Shown piece after piece: positions 1-12,900 of a stretch of DNA of 64,000 bases. Position 1 is the stretch's first letter. Every line of letters starts with the position of its first letter. The notes beneath the pieces were generated by a model. It was not told where the DNA came from. It saw only the letters and a list, made by a program, of their open reading frames with translations, and did not search any database. Made by a program: the position numbers and the translations under genes. This stretch comes from Syngnathus acus (taxonomy: Eukaryota > Chordata > Actinopteri > Syngnathiformes > Syngnathidae). Location of the stretch: assembly GCF_901709675.1 (NCBI RefSeq), contig NC_051095.1, forward strand, positions 15,575,456-15,639,455, in the 5' to 3' direction.

Positions 1-3000
1 GGATAATTAAATAAATGCTCCAACTGCTTTCCATACGAACACAATGTTATTGAAATTAAAAGGTGATTAATTTATAGAGAGCTCCACTTGTAGCCCATTG
101 TGTGCTGCACAGAATAAACAGTGTGGTGCATGGGTGGCCGTGATGAGATGAAACGGTTCTCAGTTATTAGTGCTTATTTGTGGTTTCAGCATCATCAAAT
201 TGCCATCGGAACACACCGATACACGCTCGCCATGAGTGAGTTCAGGTTTTATAAGCAGATTGATTCATCACATACTGTGTTTTAGTGCACGCGGGCGTAG
301 GTAAACTCAGCTCGGATTATGCGAGACAACTTGTCTAGCGTCTGGCCACAACGGTTGACTGCACACAGTCATGGTACTTGTGTTACCTGGTGTGTTGTTC
401 TGTGTGTCGTCTGATTGGCAATTTTGGGAAGTAGATGCCCCGAGGGCTTTGTAGGGGTTTTCTCCTGGTCTGATTCCCAGTCTGACTGGCAATGCAGTCA
501 ACCTGACAGGAAATGCCTGTTGCTAATTACATACAGTTGGAGCAAAGTCACAAAGTGTGTGAAATATTTGTTTGTGTTTGTCTGTGGCTCAATTCGTCTT
601 TGTTCAACGTCTTAATCAGCACGCCCTTAAAACAGTTGAAAACTGATTCTTCCACCACTTAACATTGACAAAATAAGGCAAAGTGGAGACATGTCTCAGT
701 AAAATGCAGTGCAGAAATGCAAGGGTTAGATTATTGTAGGGAGGGATGTATAAAGATTTTCTGCATTGTTATTTGCTTACGCAAGGATAGAAAAAATTTA
801 ACAGATTCACCATAACATTTCTTCTTGAAAATTACGTCATTACTGATTCAAATCCTAATCAATTGCACTTATTCAAAAGCAATATCATGAAAATGTAGTA
901 GTATTTTGTATAAAATGTAATGTACTGTAGTTTAGTAGTCATATTTTTTTTAATAATGTATGCTCGAACCCCCTTAACAGACCATTTGTGGTGTTGCCAC
1001 GCTATGTCCAGCATGACTGCGGTGTGCTTTACTGAACCTCTGCTGAAATTCTTATGTGCATGTTGGTGGTCAGGTATCTTGAATGTGTCACAATCGTTAG
1101 TACCTCTTCCCTCAAATTGGTTGTAGCAATTAATGCCATCCATTGTGTGACTCCAGTTGTGTGCATACGTGATCATGTGTGTTGATTCTTCATGTCCGAG
1201 GCCATATTTCTTCCTCATTAATCACCGCTGCGAGGCTTGAGACTTCCTGCTGTCAAAAAATCGACATCTAGCAGACTGACAGGACTCTGTAAGATGGAAA
1301 CCACACACCAAATGATTGCAATTGATATGCGCAGTCACCACCGGGGTCAGCGTGTTTATACAACAATGCCAGTTTGTGACCGACAGCGGGGCGTGGGCTT
1401 CCATTGTTGGGGCGCTCTTGGCTGCTGAATGCACATTAAAGCCAGACGGTCAGCCAACAACATGCCAGTCATGGTTATGTTCCAAGTACACTCTGCTGTG
1501 CTGTCCATTTAACAGGTCAATGTCATGTTGCACAAATTGTGGCCATGTTCTGCAGCTTTAAGTGCTGTTGTTGTGGAAACTTGAGTTGTTGAGTGAGAGG
1601 AGCACATACAGTAAGATAACATGGAGAGGAAATGAGCCCTTGTTTTAGTATCACATAATGGCGCCTTTGGAGCTTCATAATGTTCAGTGGAGACGCTTGT
1701 TATGATGCGTAGACCAACTTTTTAAGGTGCATTCTCAACAATTACACCCCACTGACTAATTGGGGGTCTGCACTGTTGGCAGCGTAGTAAAGAAGGTGAG
1801 GACTCCCCTTGCACTGTTTCATTGGGACTAACATTCACAAACATGTGACCACCTGTGGCCAAGTTAGTTTCCAGAAAAGTCTTTAATGTCCATAAAAGAA
1901 GTGGGAGTGCTGACCATTCATGGAAAGCTCTAAGATAGACATACAAAAATGTTGGACACATGATGTGGTATGGTATGCTTTGGATCAGGAGCCGTGCCTT
2001 TCCTTCTGCATACTTTTCACATCCCATCATCATTGGCTTCCGGTCAAAGAATCTGATTCCAGAACATGGGTTGATCTTGATGCAGATCTTCTTCAATACT
2101 CATGAACCTGTGTTTGTTGTAAAACTTTTCATTCACATCTCCACACTGTTTGTGAGATAAGGAGAAGGATTTTACTTCAGAAGAAAAAGACATTCTTCCT
2201 CTTTTCCTCCTATATTTCTATTGATAGTACCCATGAGTGTGATAAAGTAGAGGCCATGCTTATGTAAACTATTCAAGGCCAGATGGTGATGGTCAATGAT
2301 GGATTCCAGTTTGCTTGAGTTTAACGTATGACCCAAGGGAGGCTGTAAAAACAGTTAGCTTAACATTGTGTCTGCTTGTTAAAGGAGGGAAGCCAGTGTT
2401 GGGCATTTAAGTGTTTTCGGAAAGTTTGATCCAACTTCATGTTCAAGTGGTCTTTAAGGCTTTTGAACTGTAGAGGCCCTTCAGTGACTGCTTTGCTTTT
2501 CTTCCCTTTTATTTTTTTAAACACGGGTTAATATGATGGACAACTTTCACTGCCGTTTTTTCACTTTCATGGGTTTTGACAAATAACGTGCCGCTTACAT
2601 GCCTTCAGTGAATTTTTTCTCATTCTTGTTCTGGTACTACAAACAGATGCACACTAATTTGATATGGCCATGTCCGATTTTGTTGTGATTAAAACAGATG
2701 GACTTGATACGTGCAGTCACTCCAAATTGTGCTTTTTTTCTTAACATCACAATCTATTAATCACTCAAACGCATCATGTGAGCAGGAAAAATAAACTTTG
2801 CTATTCTATGTACCGTAATTTTCGGACTATAAGTCGCACCGGAGTATAAGTCGCACCAGCCATAAAATGCCCAAAAAAGTGAAAAAAACCCATATATATG
2901 TATATAAATCGCTCCTGAGTATAAGTCGCCCCCCCACCCAAACTATGAAAAAAACCCGCGACTTATAGTCTGAAAATTACGGTATTGTACAATTGTCATG

Positions 3001-3721
3001 CATTCATGCATGCATTCAACTGTCACTCTGGTTCAAATGAATGGGGCAGGATAAATTACTTATATTAAGCCTTATTTTTTTCATCTTGAGCCTTTTCGTC
3101 TGTTTTTCTCCTCATCTGACGTGCCTGCTTCTATTGTATTCCAATTATTATATATTGATTATGTGTAATTCATTTAACATTTAATAATAGCAGTCATACC
3201 ATTCCCTATTCTCAACAAGGGATGTCCCTTTGATTAAGTTTCTTTTTTTCATATTAGAATCAAAATGTTCTTAACTCCTGTTTGTTGCCAGTGTCATACT
3301 AAGCAGAATAATGCTGCCTTACTGTAGCCAAGTAGTACACTCCATTTGATGTTTCAAGACACAATCAAAAGGCAATTCCACACAATTGTCAAAATGCTTA
3401 ATGATCTATTAATTGATTTTTATACCCATCCTTATACTTAACCTGACATTTTTGTTTGGCTGATGAGTTAAACAATTTTGCTCAATGGATCACATAGGCA
3501 ACACAAACACTGTGTAAAAATTTGTTCCAAAAATATGTTAGTCATAACTTTATGTGCAAGGAATATCTTATTGTGACAGGTTACCTTTTTGAGCGTTAAC
3601 ACCTTTTGCCCTTCCAAAGAATGAATAAGCATTCTTTCCTAAAATGTAAAACATTTCTAACAGCCAGCACATCTCCCCCAAATGTGTGTTTTATTCATTC
3701 TCTTTATCGGCCTCCTAACAG
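1..3721 (+). other. Intron sequence upstream of the first visible collagen exon
   Basis: I see no convincing exon here. The stretch is AT-rich and the open frames on both strands are short, overlapping and without recognisable domains. Because the collagen reading begins with a Gly-X-Y exon at 3722 and lacks its membrane anchor, this is probably an intron of that gene, with the 5' exons lying left of the window. The only structured element is the inverted-repeat transposon at 2811-2984. Confidence 0.6.
2811..2984. mobile_element. Short inverted-repeat transposon (MITE), 174 bp
   Basis: The element begins TACCGTAATTTTCGGACTAT and ends with the near-complementary ATAGTCTGAAAATTACGGTA, so it has imperfect terminal inverted repeats of about 27 bp. 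Inside, the phrase 'AGTATAAGTCGC' occurs repeatedly. It has no coding capacity. Related or similar ends occur at 8849-9130 and 61074-62730. The TA at each end would suit a TA target site, but the superfamily cannot be fixed without a consensus search. Confidence 0.8.
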
Positions 3722-3880
3722 GGTCCACTTGGCCTGGATGGTAAACCAGTAAGTAGACCATAAATCACAAATACAGAACATGCTTCAAGTCTGCATTAGG
3801 CATGGTTGAACTCTAACTGTGTTTTAACTCCTTTCAGGGAATACCGGGTCTCAAGGGAAACCAGGTAGTCTGTTCACACC

Positions 3881-3969
<89 letters not shown>

Positions 3970-6900
3970 CACAACACCTGTCGTCTTGTTCTTGGCTCAC
4001 GTCAGTGCCTGTCATTTGCACCAAAGGAATTCCCATTTTTGGAGCAATGCCTCCATGTGGGTGTTTGGCCTGGAACCTCATCAGTCACTTTCACTGCTCC
4101 TAAGGGAATGTTTCAAGTCCAGTAAACCACTGACAGTAGCCATCTTGTTTTTTGTACTACCGCCTAAGTCGTCCAGAGATTGGAGGGACGGGGCTGGATT
4201 TGGTCAAGGTCAACTGCAACAAGTGGTGAAAGCCTCGTTGCACTTCAGTTCTGAGTGCCATTCATCAAACTTTCCCTGAAATGCTGCCCCACTCTGGGAC
4301 ACCCTTTGGTGTTGCGTGGAAACCGAGCGAAGCACAGCAATTAGGACACACACTCGTGGGAAAATGAGTGAAACACTTTGCATCAGGGGACATTGAAGGC
4401 CCCCTGAGCTCTGACATTTCATCTGGTCAAATGTTAAAACCCCTTACCACATCGTGACCGTTCATAGAACAACTTCCTCTCCAAGCACCATTATTGAGCT
4501 ATTTTGGGCATGCTGCAATCGACTTGGTCTTAAAAGGGACTATAGAAATCTTGGCTACATAATAATGAATGGTGAAAAAATGTCGAACAATAACCTAAGC
4601 ATAAACATATGTGTAAATGTACATGCAAGCCTATTTCAGTTAAGAGCAATAACGTTATTTCTGTATGTGTTGATTCGTTCTCCTTTATTGTGAGAGCGAC
4701 TTAATATTACAGAAAGATTAATTCCCACATCTTGTCAAAAGGCAACCGGTATGGGAAAGTCTAATGGTGATTGCTCTGAGACTGCGAGGGAAGCTCAGTT
4801 TCCCTCAGAAGCCCCGCCCCCCAAATGAAAATAAAGTGGTGAAATGCTACTGCTATGTGTACATTTCATTGACTATATATGCATTAGAATAGCGTAATTT
4901 TTTTTGTTCAGAATCAGCTCACAGGTAACTGACATGACTTCTTCTCATTTATGCTTCCAATTTAAATTCAATTTTAATTAAGAATTTACTCACGCCCTCT
5001 TGTGGGGCTCATTTTGGGTCAATTAATTTTTCAAAACCCTGCATGCCTTTCTTTGATGCAGTAAATCCCCATTTCTGCCACCAAAAATGACAATTAATGA
5101 AGGTGTAAGCCAGCCGTTGGTCAGTGTAACCTACCTTGAAGTCCTGATGTTATGTGTGAAGGAATAACAACGTTAGAAACGTCAGGAGAGCATGTGTTGC
5201 TGGATGATAATAGCCTTGGGAGTCTCTCACTGGAAAAACTGAATAAAACGTTTCAATTACATTATTGAACTCGTGTTCACATATACGTGTTTAAGGTCAT
5301 ATTTCTCAAGAGGATCAAGCGTGAAACATTCAGTTTAAAGCTTGACATTCTTGGCCATATTAAACGAATCTGACACAATGTTTAATTATTTAATAGCTCA
5401 CACTTGTTGAAGTTATTTATTTTACAAATCAACTTGTCAGAAACCGGCATTTTTGATGGACAGGTGCCCTCCCTCATCTGATGTCCTGGTCATGAACTCA
5501 AACTGAAAAAAGAAAGGGTCTCCATTATTGTATCCTACTGGGATACGTTCAAGATTTTCTTGTACGCGAGGCAGAGGCTCTCAGTTTCGTTTGTGTAAAA
5601 GCTACTACCAATAGTTTTTCTGTAGCCTAATTGGTGTTTTTGCAGTAAAATATATTTGAGGAAACAATTAAGGTTTGAATTTAAAGTTAGGGAAGGTAGA
5701 TTAATTGAGATATTTTTTTTTATTGCTTTTTCATGGTTTTTTTTAACCTCTGGCTTCCTCTTCCAATGAGTTTCTTAAAATTCCTTGACAGACTGATTTC
5801 TTTCCTCCACTTTAATCTCACCAAGACAATGGATCTTAAAAAGGATTCTTGAAAGATGCTGCGTCAAGACGTAATATCTTCCTATGGTGAAATGTCTTCA
5901 AAACTGTTTGAAACAAGAAGCATCACTCATTGCCTTAGCTTGACGTTTGATGAAATGCTCTCAAGTGCCATTTTCGGATACATGTTGCTTGTCTGATCGA
6001 TGATTTATCTTGACCATCTGTCTCCACTTATCTCCTCCCCTCACCGCAGGGACCAGCGGGGCCCAAGGGAGAAAAGGTATGTTTCACTACGGTCCGACAG
6101 TAACTAAGCGCTTTTTGCATGTATCTCACATTAATTACCAGACACCACTATGATTGCAAACAACTGATTGGGTGTTTTCTCCTTCGTCTTAACATGTTCA
6201 CGTTCATTGGGCATCCATCAAAGGAGCCGAAGATTACATGTAGAAATGTGGGAGCTCATGTGTCTCGACACATTCTCACGTCAGGGCACTTAACAGGTTT
6301 ACAGACCTCGATGATAGCCAGATGTTTTTTCCCGCTCTCTGAACCACTGGCCAAGCCGAAAACAATTGTGAGTGATGCGAGAGCTGGCAGAGGGGCATCA
6401 TGCATGGGAGGATATTTTGTAATTACATTCATCCAGCTGTTAATACTAAACTTTGGCTTGAGAAACTCATGCGAGAAGTACAACACAATTGACAATTGAA
6501 ACAGCATCTGTCAAGGTCTGATAGCAGCAAACTGCAAACGTCACCTGATGCCAAAATTTGGAAAATCAGCACATTTATTTCATGCTCGGTGATGAGTCTC
6601 CAATTTGTCAGATGATTTCAAACTGGAACAACATCCAGGACTTGTTTGGGGAAACATTACCTTCTATATATACTGTTTCGCCCAACTGCATTGCATAGCT
6701 ACTCCCCTGTACGAAATTCTAACTTTTTTTTTTCTGTTTCCAGGGTGATCAAGGAGACATTGGGCCAAGGGTAAGACACTTTTCAACTGTTGCATAGAGA
6801 TTTGCACACAAATATCACACAAAATCAGACAAAAGGCAATTTTCCAGAATTTTTGAACAGTCAGAGCCATCTAAACTAATCAGGGCATTGCACAAGAAAG

Positions 6901-9900
6901 TGAAATTCTTGCTCAGCTGTTTAGGGTCTGGTTGGTTAAAACTTGACTCATGGATGAGCCTGAAGGCCATTTGGATCGGAATTTATTTGTCAACATAGCC
7001 TTATGTAGCTGCAATTGCCCCCATTTCGCAAAAAAAATGGAATCAAACAATCACTATGCTTAAAATTCCTACATATATGCTTTTTAATTCAAGCTTTGTG
7101 TAAATAGAAGATCAGATAGCTGCTTGGCTGACTATTTGATGGTATTACGCCCCACTCGTAACAAGGTGAACAAACATTCTAAAATACTTATCTGTAATCA
7201 TCTTGTCCAATCACATATGACATTTAAAGTATACATGGCATGGCAGGCGCTTTGGCCTGACCTGTTCACACAAAGACGTAATGAATTTATCAAGCAATTA
7301 TAAAACTGAAGTTTTGTTTTTGTGAATAATAAAAGTATCATATTGAGAACTCAAGGTATTGTGTCTAAAGCCAACCAAAAGCTTCCTGTTTTGAATAAAT
7401 AATTTTCTCCAAAGAGTGAAAATGCAAACTCAAACAAGACAATTTAACAGACCATCACAAAGTGGAAACAAAAGACCATCTTTGAATGGGGTCACACCAA
7501 CCGCAACAACATTGTGTTAACATTCCGGCCTCAGTTCTCAAAAGTCACGTGGATAGTTTTACATGACAACTCTTTATCAAACATCAGTAAAGTAAAATAA
7601 AGGTGTGCCTGTGTGTGGAATGATTGGACAAATGGCAACTTTTCCAAGTCCCACTTCCGGCAGTCTTCTGCGAGCAACTTTAACATTAGTATTTTTGATG
7701 ACAACATATTTTCCTTTTTGAGATGCAACCAGGCAAACAACTCTTTCTCAACCAAATAAATTACACAAAATGAAAACATTGCAAAGCGAGGAAATGTGTT
7801 TACCTTATACATTTTCTTCTGGAACATCACCAACACTCATCTGGCTTCCCAGATGAAGTTTAAAATATCCTCATCATCTAACCATGATAGCTATAGTTGA
7901 GAAATTATGATACAGCATAAAGACAGACTAGCCACAAAAGACAAAACAATAGTTGTGGGTGCGCCAAAGTTGCCATCTAGTCTCAAACCAGTGTTTTTAC
8001 ATTCTGAAATTACTTAGCTTTGTAGTGTATCTGGTCCATGTTGTCAGTCTTGCCTTTTCATGTGATAGCATTCCACTCACCATGCCATAATGTAATTATC
8101 TTCATGCAGTGTGGTTTTAAAAAAAGAACCCCCCTGTGCTTTACCCAGTGGATTCTTTGATGGCCCCACGTACTCGATTAATGCAGAATGTTTGCCCTTG
8201 TTGTGCCTAGAATATCAGGCTATGAAAATAAAAGAGGGGATCACCCTTTGAGGTAATTGTGCAATATTTGGGGTTCAAGCGCATGGAGCCAAACTGCTTA
8301 TTTTGGCTGACCACTTCCTGTTTCAACACATAGGCACCGCACACACTGGAGCAAAAGCCACCCACACATTTCCTAATTCCTTTATAACTTTAAAATAATA
8401 CTTAAAATGTGTTTAAAATAATACCTAAAGCTATCTGTATGCATAATATTTCCATTGGTCTGGACTAGAAAATAATTTTGGAATCTTTGAATAAATACAG
8501 CAGCCCCAAAACAAGCTTGTTTCAGAACAAACAAATCACTGCTTAGATTCACAGTGGATTGGTTTCCAACTTGAATATCACGTTTTTTCCCAAAGCATCA
8601 ACTAAAACATTTACAGTTACACCCACACTGACTCGTAGCCTTGCCAAATCTTGGGCTAAGATGCCTTTTTATGTGTTTGATTTGTATTTATTGGCTGGGA
8701 ATGACAAGAGAAAGAGGCAATGTTTATAAAAGGTAATTAATTGATGTTCAACATTTTTTGGAACATTTTAAAAATTATTATTGCTGCCAATGTTATATTT
8801 TTCAGCATTTTAGATATAAATGTATATTCATTCAATCATTCTGATGACTATCGTAATTTCTGGACTATAAGCGGCTACATTTTGCACAAGCTTTGAACTT
8901 ACTGTCTTCGGTGCAGCTCATCTATGGATTTTTCATGATTTTATGATTTTGTAAGAGGATTTGTTTTGGTAATACAGGTAACAGAAATGAGGACATTTCA
9001 TTTCATTTAAAACACCTGCTTTTTATAGTCCCATGCGGCTTATACATATATGAACAAAACAGGATTTTCCCCTAATTTTAGCTGGTGCAGCCTTTATTCA
9101 GGTGCGGTTTATGGTCCAGAAATTATAGTAATTCTATAATCTAAAGCATTCTTATCAACTATCAGGGGTGGCGCCAGGCATTTGGAGCCGTGTGACAAAA
9201 ATATCCCTTTGGGGTCAGCCACTTCAATGTGGCAAGTTGAAAATATAAGCATCCTTCTTTTTCTCCCCCTTAGAGTGCCTCTGTCAACTGTGTATTTTGA
9301 ACGTTGGCTATGGCTGTATAGAGAAAGGATATGAATATTTTGAGAGATGTTGAAAATAATGATGTTAAAAATTATTAAATTCTGTGAGCGATATAGTCCC
9401 GTCTCTGACTCGGCCTGACTGGGCGAGGCCCAAATATGGACAGAAACCCAGGAATGAGGATGGTGCCCACCTCTGATAATCTTCAGCTAAATATTACACC
9501 CAGTGCAGTTGCACGGTCGTTATTTTCCTGCCAGTGGCCTCCTTTGCCTCTGAACTATTTTAAGAGGCAAAGAGAAAATTTGCAAAACGGGAAATGACAA
9601 TGAATCTCGGTCAACGTTTCACTTCCTATCAATCGATCATTTTGAGTGCCTTTGTCAAGTGTCTTGAGAACTAATGACAATTGCAGGATACCTGCGGCAT
9701 TAAAACACAATCAGATGTCCTGAAAGCACCGGCAACCCTGCACTAAAGGTCATGTGCAGTGCAGGAATAAATCGGCCTGCCTTCATAGCGTCCAATGCAT
9801 GTGGAGGAGATTGTCACTGCATGTTTAGGTTACTTTCAGTTGAGTTGAAAAACGAGACGCCATATTCCAGTTTCATCCTCGACCAAAGCATTCCTTTACC

Positions 9901-12900
9901 CCCCACAGAGTACACGGCACGTTGGTTTAATGTCTTACTATCGAGCTATGGTCTGTTGAAAATGAGGGATAGGAGAAGCCCAATGTGAAACAGATACTTA
10001 TAAAGCATGTAAGGAAAATGTGTGTGAGCTGCATCGCCAAAAGAACACATTATAGGCTACAGACAAAAAAATGGGAAAATGTTTGAAAAATTGAAAAAAT
10101 GTCAGACTGCCTTGCACTCGCCACAGCCCTTTAATAGAAACCTGATGAAGATGACGCGTCTTGTCATCTTGCGGTTCATCTTTTAGGCGTTCTTCATCCT
10201 CCTTTACATTTAGTGGACATCTGAAAGGAACGCAAGCAGGAAAGCTTAACTAATGCTCTTCATTTGTTGCTTGGTTGGTTGGCCTCCTTCAAATTGGTGT
10301 TTAGTGCAGCAACCATTTGAGAAAAATCAGACAAGCATTTCTCTGACTCCAAATATTTATCGACTGTTGGATTGGAACGTCCAGTCTCAAAACCGAGTCC
10401 ATACAGATTGAGCCAGTGTTTTACTTATTTTCCAATTGTATTTTTATACATTTCAGACAACAAATGATGATTTATGATGCACAACGCAAATACATGTTGT
10501 CAGATTTCAATGATACCAAATGGCTAAATAAAGGCTAACTAAAAATAAAACCATTCTGCCATTCACACCAACTAGTGGTGTTCAATCACAAACTAGGGGC
10601 TGAATCAGGATTTTTCTTTTCTATTGATATAATGGGCCAGGTAAGTTTATAATTAGTACATATGCAAGGTATGTTTTCACCATTTGCAGATGATGTCTGC
10701 GCCATGCTGAACATGACTATTTTGTACATTCTGTAATATTCTGCGCTATGTCCTTCTCCTCGCCACATCCAAGGTGCTCACCTGTCACTTCCGCTTCTCA
10801 GGGTCCACCTAACTACAACACATTTGCAGGACTGCACAGTAATCAGATTCTCACTGTCAAGGTTTGTCCTTAGCACTGAACTCTTGTTTGCCTCCCACCG
10901 GTCGCTGCTGTCTGTCGGGCTGCTGATCTGTCTCTTTGTCGGTCGGGAAAGGAGAACCATCCACCCTGAGAGATTTCTCTTGCTCTTGCTTCGGGTTTGC
11001 TTATCACCCTCCTCTTATCCCCACAGCTGTTCTGCTTCCAGAATCCCTCCCAACGCAAATTTCCACACTGATTTGTCTTTTTATCGCTACCTCCCGACTC
11101 TATTGCTGCTTCTCTACCTTTAACTTTATGACTTCTTCTTCTTCCTTTGTCCTTCTCTGCATTGGCTGCATCTAATGCTCCTTCTGTAGATGGTCTATCC
11201 AAGATTCGATCACGGCTTTCTCTCTGGTGACCAGTCCAGCACCTTTCAGAGACGTTTTCTGAAGGTATACCACAACTAAGGCATGTGTGCTCTTTTAACA
11301 TTTAAACTAAACTATTTCATGCCATTTTAATCACCTCTGCACTTTTCTTTTCCTTAATGTTCAAGTTGAATGCTGTTTTGTTATTAAATTTATGATTCTA
11401 GTTCACACAAATCCTGCACGTTATTGAATAAACGTAAATTTCTACATCAGTCAAGTCAATTTTATTTATATAGGCCTCAGTCCAAAACATGTCTCAGAGG
11501 GTATCATTGGCCACAGTTGACAATTATTTTAAAAGAATCCATTGTTGCTGATGCTTCCAAGTCTATGTTATAGCATAACAGAGAACAATAGCCAGTCCTG
11601 TCTGTCAACTTAAGCAACGAAGGCCCAGCATTGATATGGAAAGCACTTATTGTTTTCTTCACATACTGGTGATCGTTGCTTATTAGACGTTTTGCTATCT
11701 ATCTCCCAAGTGTTTCAGTTTTGTCCTTTTAATTCCTCATTCTTCTGTTTGCTGTATCTCATCAGGGCGACCAAGGGCAGGCTGGACCTGCCGGCCCGCC
11801 TGGCCCCCCAGGTCCCTCAGGTCCCAGAGGCCCCCCTGGGAACACTGGCAAAGATGGACCTCGTGGACCACCAGGAGAGCCGGTAAGAGCATTTGCTTTG
11901 ATGTACTTCCAGGGCCCTTCAAAGGTCTCATGGAAAATGATCAGTAAAGTTTTCTTAAGTAATAATTCACACACTTAAAAGACTGATCAAAATGATGGTT
12001 TATCATAATCGTTTTGCATGCTTCCCCCTCGCTTCTTCAGATGCACAATTTTGGTTTAGCTACATAAAAGCAACTGTTAATATGATGCAAGGCAGTTCCA
12101 TACCTCTGCAACCACCTGCTCACAATATTAATTGTGAAGACATTTTTCAGTGTAAATTGAAAGTGAGCATCATCTAAAATAAATAAGGCATTTGTTATTG
12201 GCTCTCATTCTTGAATTGAGCAGTGACTGTGTAGAGAGAGAATGGTAGCAAGTATCCTTCAAGTGAGCTCTCCTGACTCCATCTGTTTTATATACTACAG
12301 CAGCCACAAGTTTCTTCTGCCCATGATAGCATCCACCCCAGACCCCTCCCTCGAGGATCCTGTCTGAGGAATCAGTATGGCACTCCTGTCTTGAGTTCTC
12401 TGGTAGTTTGCCTGCCCCACCAAACAATAGCTGTGCCTCTCGACCCAGGCCGTTTATGTTTTCCAAGATAACTTTCCCACAGCTCAGCTCATACTCCTCT
12501 ACACGGTGGCAACAAAGCTGTGGTTAAAGGATGGAAGACAGAATAGTTTTGGTTTACTCGAAGGAATGACTACTTCATAGTATGTTCCCCGTGAGTGGCA
12601 CAGGAGCACTTAGGGACTGCGTAGGTATGTTGACAATAAGACCATGAGTGTAAACAGACAAGTAATAGAGAAGGTCCCTCGACATAGACAATCAACTTTC
12701 CATGCTGATTGAAGGAATTGCAAAACCCCAAGCTGTGAAACAAAATTTGCTGTCACAGGGGGCTTCTCCATGTTGTGTGCAGAGGTCTGCTTTCAGAATT
12801 TTCTGCAAACCAGTCTGAGCCATTGCGCTCGATCCTGTCAGATATGTCATGTAATATTTGATGGCTGGAAACAAGATTAATATTATTATTTTTATTTACT

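Larger units (their letters stand above)
6771..11765 (+). other. 5-kb collagen intron
   Basis: This is the longest intron seen in the collagen gene. It contains the MITE at 8849-9130 and a short dispersed repeat at 11451-11515. A missed 27-bp Gly-X-Y exon is possible. The segment from 10800, GGTCCACCTAACTAC after a TCTCAG, looks like the start of one but loses the Gly spacing at once. Confidence 0.6.

Noticed and set aside
3851-4081. Minus-strand frame rich in Cys-Val repeats
   Set aside because: It is the translation of the CA microsatellite.
10799-10830. A possible collagen exon starting GGTCCACCT after TCTCAG
   Set aside because: The Gly-X-Y pattern is lost after the first triplet, and no donor fits a 27-, 45- or 54-bp exon.
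10870-11301. A 143-codon minus-strand open frame in the collagen intron
   Set aside because: Its charged, low-complexity reading has no start context, splice logic or family resemblance, and its other strand is equally open.
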